Assembly: GCF_900184895.1 (NCBI RefSeq)
Contig: NZ_FXZK01000006.1
Location: forward strand, 62,001-126,000
Origin: Flavimaricola marinus
GTDB lineage: Bacteria; Pseudomonadota; Alphaproteobacteria; Rhodobacterales; Rhodobacteraceae
DNA length: 64,000 bases
Reading direction: 5' to 3'
Shown: positions 61,273 to 64,000 of the stretch, piece by piece
Layout: the number at the start of each line of letters is the position of its first letter
How positions within the stretch are numbered: position 1 is the first letter of the stretch
Notes under the pieces: generated by a model
The model's database searches: none
What the model was told of the DNA's origin: nothing
What the model saw: the letters and a program-made list of their open reading frames with translations, nothing else
Program-made: the position numbers and the translations under genes

Positions 61273-62057
61273 TTTGTCAGGAATGTCAGGCCAAGTGTGC
61301 GTTCGACAATGGCCATGACCGCAACGGTCACGAACATCAGCAGCACCGATACCGACGCGATCGTCGGATCAAAGAACTGCTCCATATGGGCCAAAAGCTG
61401 AATTGGCAGGGTTGAGACGCCGGGCCCGGTCAGAAAGATCGAGATCGAAACGTCATTGAGGGAAGTGATGAACGCAAGAATGAACCCTGCGATAATGCCC
61501 GGTTTTACGTTGGGCAAAACAACTGTGAAAAAGGCTTTCCAGCGTGGGCAGCCCAGTGAAACAGCCGCTTCCTCGATGGAAAAGTCGAAGGAATTCAGGG
61601 ACGCCCCGACCACACGAACGCAATAGGGTAGAACCAGCAACGCGTGACCCAAAAGTAGCGCCCCCATGATCGGCACGCCAGAGCCAACCGCGACGGATTT
61701 CATGAGCGAGAACCCAAGCACGATCTCGGGTACGAGGATCGGCAGAACGAAGACATTGCCAAGGAACCGCGGCAGTTCGATTCTATACCGCGCCATCGCA
61801 TATGCGGCAGGAATTCCAATGGCCATTGAAAGCGCCGTGCCGCCCACCGCGAGTTGGAATGAGGTGATCATAGTCCGCTTGAAAGCAGAAATCTCGAACA
61901 CGTTCTGGAACCAGTGGAGAGTCAGACCCTGCGGCGGAAAGGTCAGGTAGGACGTATCGGACAATGCTGCGCCGACGATGATGACGAGTGGTCCAATGAG
62001 GAACAGAAACGTTAGAACCGCAAACGCGATAAGGGCGGGATGTGCGCGACGTTGCAT
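61269..62057 (-). CDS. ABC transporter permease, PotC type
   Basis: About 262 aa with six membrane helices (LIAFAVLTFLFLIGPLVIIV first). The EAA loop is EEAAVSLGCPRWKAFFTVVLPNVKPG in segments, and ITSLNDVSISIFLTGPG is typical of spermidine/thiamine-type PotC permeases. ATG 62057 shares a base with the PotB-type stop (TGATG). Confidence 0.92.
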   Translation of the reverse strand: MQRRAHPALIAFAVLTFLFLIGPLVIIVGAALSDTSYLTFPPQGLTLHWFQNVFEISAFKRTMITSFQLAVGGTALSMAIGIPAAYAMARYRIELPRFLGNVFVLPILVPEIVLGFSLMKSVAVGSGVPIMGALLLGHALLVLPYCVRVVGASLNSFDFSIEEAAVSLGCPRWKAFFTVVLPNVKPGIIAGFILAFITSLNDVSISIFLTGPGVSTLPIQLLAHMEQFFDPTIASVSVLLMFVTVAVMAIVERTLGLTFLTK

Positions 62058-62884
62058 CAGCCCGCCACCGGATTCATGCGACGCGCCAGCCGCGACATTG
62101 CGATGACGGTTGCGAGGGTGACGACAACCATGATGACGGCAATCGTCGATGCGCCGACCCAATCAAAAGTGACCATCGCGCGTTGATAGAGGAAGGTCCC
62201 CATCATCATCTGCCGCTCTCCACCCAGAAGTTGAGGTGTGGCATAAGAAGTAAAGGACCCTGTGAAGACCAGCACTGCACCGACGATCAGGCCAGGCACA
62301 GCCATCGGGAGCACGACTTGCCGAAAGGTGCTTGCCGGAGTCGCCCCCAGAGAAGCGGCAGCGTCGGTCAAGTCCTCTGGAATGCCCTCTAGAACGCCTA
62401 CGAGCGTGAGGATCATCAAGGGGACGAAAAGATAGATCATCGCAATAATGACAGAGCCCTGCGTATAGAGCATCGACAGAGGCTCGGCGGTGAGGCCGAC
62501 CTTTTGTAGGAATTCGTTCAATATCCCGTTCCGCCCGAGAATGACGAGCCAAGCGAAGGAGCGCACGACAACTCCGGTCAGGAGCGGGAAGACGGCGGCG
62601 ATTATCAAGATACTCTTCAATCTACCTGGTGACTTGGCAACGATCCAGGCTGTCGGAAATCCGACAGCGACGGACACAAGGGTCGTGATCAATGCCACTT
62701 CCATGGTGCGCCACAGCACCGTCATTCGAAATCGAGACTCGAAATAGGCCGAGTAATTGGACAATGGGCTCCCGTCAGTTCCAATCGTTGTTGCAAACGT
62801 GGACAGGACTGGAAGACCCAGAAACACCGCGACGAGCAGCGTCGCTGGGATCGCTAAGAGCCAAGCTTGTAGGCGAGGGGACAT
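62057..62884 (-). CDS. ABC transporter permease, PotB type
   Basis: 275 aa. LLAIPATLLVAVFLGLPVLS is the first helix, a periplasmic segment follows, and the EAA motif is TDAAASLGATPASTFRQVVLP. It pairs with the PotC-type permease. It is 48 bases downstream of the binding-protein stop, with a very stable GC hairpin in the gap. Confidence 0.92.
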   Translation of the reverse strand: MSPRLQAWLLAIPATLLVAVFLGLPVLSTFATTIGTDGSPLSNYSAYFESRFRMTVLWRTMEVALITTLVSVAVGFPTAWIVAKSPGRLKSILIIAAVFPLLTGVVVRSFAWLVILGRNGILNEFLQKVGLTAEPLSMLYTQGSVIIAMIYLFVPLMILTLVGVLEGIPEDLTDAAASLGATPASTFRQVVLPMAVPGLIVGAVLVFTGSFTSYATPQLLGGERQMMMGTFLYQRAMVTFDWVGASTIAVIMVVVTLATVIAMSRLARRMNPVAG

Positions 62885-62903
62885 TTCTAGCCTTTCGGGC
62901 TTC

Positions 62904-62924
62904 GGGCGGCGGCGACCGCCGCCC
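62904..62924 (-). terminator. GC-rich hairpin between binding-protein and permease genes
   Basis: The perfect 9-base arms GGGCGGCGG (62904-62912) and CCGCCGCCC (62916-62924) flank a 3-base loop. No T-run follows on the minus strand, so it more likely blocks exonucleases and keeps binding-protein mRNA in excess than terminates transcription. Confidence 0.55.
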
Positions 62925-62932
62925 GGTGGTAT

Positions 62933-63943
62933 TTACATACCAAACACTTCGTTCCAGCGGTCGATCCAATCCGATTTGACGGCGTTCAACGCGGCGTAAT
63001 CGACCCGGTTCAAGACTGCAATGGCATCGGCGCCATATGTCCAACCTGCAGCAATCTCTGGGGGCAGTTCGACATCGGGACGAACCGTGGCGTCAACACC
63101 TTCCATCGCGTTTTCCATCTGGATTTCGTGGCTGAGAACGAAGTCGATGAATTGATAGGCAAGGTCCACGTTCTCGGCACCAACCGGGATGTTGATGGTG
63201 TTCAACGTCGCGATGTCGCCGTCTTCCAGACTTGCCCAGGTCATGGTTGGGACGGCTGCAGTCAGGGAGGCGAGCGTGAAGTCCTGCGCCAATGCAACCG
63301 ATGCCTCACCGGTCGAAATCAGGTTCACCATCTCCGATCCGGTGTTGTAGTTCTTTACGACATTGCTCTCAAGTGCCGCAACGGCTTCAAAGGCGGCATC
63401 CGGATCTGCATAGGGATCTACGCCGGCATGAGCGCCCGCTTGCAGAACGACCATCGGACCGGCCGTCGTGGTAATACCGGGCAATGTGATCTGGCCCGCC
63501 AAATCTTCGCGCCAAAGATCGCCCCAGCTCGTGATGGGCTCAACCTTCTCGCTGTCATAGACGACGCCGACGCGGCCGATAGAATATGCGGGGCCATAGC
63601 CGCCCTGCGGATCCTGGGCCAACTCATAGAGCCCGGACAGGTTCGAGAGGCGCGAGGGGTCGATTTCTTGGAACAAGCCGGCCTCGATCCCAATCTGGCT
63701 GAAGCTATCGGTCAGGTATACGACATCTACGCCGGCTCCGCCCCGTGCTTGAAGCTTGCCAAGACGATCCGCATTATTGCCGGTTTCGAACACGACTTCA
63801 CAGCCGCAGATTTCCTGGAATGGCTCGACGATGTTCTCTTGAAGTTTGTCGCCATTGTAGCCCCACCATGAAATGGTGAATGTCTCCGCAGAGGCAGCAG
63901 CGCCAAGCCCAATGAGTGTTGATGCAAGTAGTAGCGATTTCAT
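62933..63943 (-). CDS. Extracellular solute-binding protein, PotD/SBP family 1-8 type
   Basis: About 336 aa. The signal peptide is KSLLLASTLIGLGAAASA. The mature protein has FTISWWGYNGDKLQENIVEPF and, later, YGPAYSIGRVGVVYDSEKV and STGEASVALAQDF, as in spermidine/putrescine-type and related binding proteins. A Cys-Gly-Cys lies in FQEICGCEVVFETG. Neighbours suggest a purine nucleoside derivative or an amide conjugate as ligand, not simply polyamines. ATG 63943 follows GAAAGG. It heads the seven-gene operon. Confidence 0.9.
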   Translation of the reverse strand: MKSLLLASTLIGLGAAASAETFTISWWGYNGDKLQENIVEPFQEICGCEVVFETGNNADRLGKLQARGGAGVDVVYLTDSFSQIGIEAGLFQEIDPSRLSNLSGLYELAQDPQGGYGPAYSIGRVGVVYDSEKVEPITSWGDLWREDLAGQITLPGITTTAGPMVVLQAGAHAGVDPYADPDAAFEAVAALESNVVKNYNTGSEMVNLISTGEASVALAQDFTLASLTAAVPTMTWASLEDGDIATLNTINIPVGAENVDLAYQFIDFVLSHEIQMENAMEGVDATVRPDVELPPEIAAGWTYGADAIAVLNRVDYAALNAVKSDWIDRWNEVFGM

Positions 63944-64000
63944 GTTACAGCCTTTCAGGTGTCGAGTGTGGGATACAATCACCGCGGACGAGGGCGGCAA

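Noticed and set aside
1-64000. tRNA, rRNA, CRISPR arrays, IS elements or phage genes
   Set aside because: Reading both strands showed no transposase, integrase, repeat array or recognisable structural RNA.

Overview
This 64 kb window looks like chromosomal DNA from an alphaproteobacterium of the Rhodobacterales (Roseobacter/Paracoccus-like). The evidence is the high GC, dense operons joined by 1-4 base start/stop overlaps, a Paracoccus-type sox thiosulfate-oxidation locus (soxSR divergent from soxVWXYZA-B-CD), a tad pilus locus, and many Roseobacter-style transporters and sugar-acid enzymes. I see no rRNA, tRNA, IS element, phage or CRISPR. The assignment is from gene content only.

Region 1 (1-28.7 kb) is a large catabolic island for a compound I cannot name. 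It holds a NagA-like amidohydrolase cut by the window edge; an SDR/GntR-type regulator/RidA operon; a six-gene minus-strand operon (Gfo/Idh, SDR, Gfo/Idh, SDR, HpcH/HpaI aldolase, fold-III PLP enzyme); a five-gene oligopeptide-type ABC importer followed by an N-acetylneuraminate-lyase-like aldolase; an amidohydrolase and a class III aminotransferase. Further genes are an AraC regulator, a phytanoyl-CoA-type dioxygenase, a second aldolase, an SDR, a threonine-synthase-like enzyme, an IclR regulator, an SMP-30 lactonase, an aspartoacylase-like deacylase, an MlrC-like protein, a mannonate dehydratase and an RraA-like protein. Three promoters in the first 17 kb carry the same imperfect palindrome (GTTA-N6-TAAC), so the GntR-type regulator probably controls them as one regulon. 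The substrate is plausibly an acylated amino sugar or sugar acid: import, deacylation, redox adjustment, then aldol cleavage.

The most unusual object is the importer's solute-binding protein at 8908-10527. Its two halves are in reversed order relative to the DppA/OppA family: the signal peptide is followed by what is normally the C-terminal half, and the normal N-terminal half comes last. It appears to be a natural circular permutation.

Region 2 (28.9-39.6 kb) is the sox cluster: the ArsR-type repressor soxR, then soxS, soxV, soxW, soxX, soxY, soxZ, soxA, soxB, a periplasmic DsrE-like gene, soxC, soxD, a DUF302-like gene and a soxH-like metallo-beta-lactamase gene. AT-rich GAATA/TATTC palindromes lie in several of its promoter gaps.

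Region 3 (40.1-47.9 kb) is a tad/flp pilus locus (flp, tadZ, tadA, tadB, tadC, tadE, tadG-like) without secretin, CpaB or prepilin peptidase, followed by a membrane-anchored LuxR-type regulator. Region 4 (48.1-52.8 kb) is a probable glucosylglycerol osmolyte module: GT20 synthase, HAD phosphatase and a GpsA-type glycerol-3-phosphate dehydrogenase, with galU divergent. Region 5 (52.9-64 kb) is purine-flavoured salvage: an adenine deaminase variant, a phosphoribosyltransferase, M20 hydrolases, a nucleoside hydrolase and an MtaD-like deaminase in an operon with a PotABCD-type importer.
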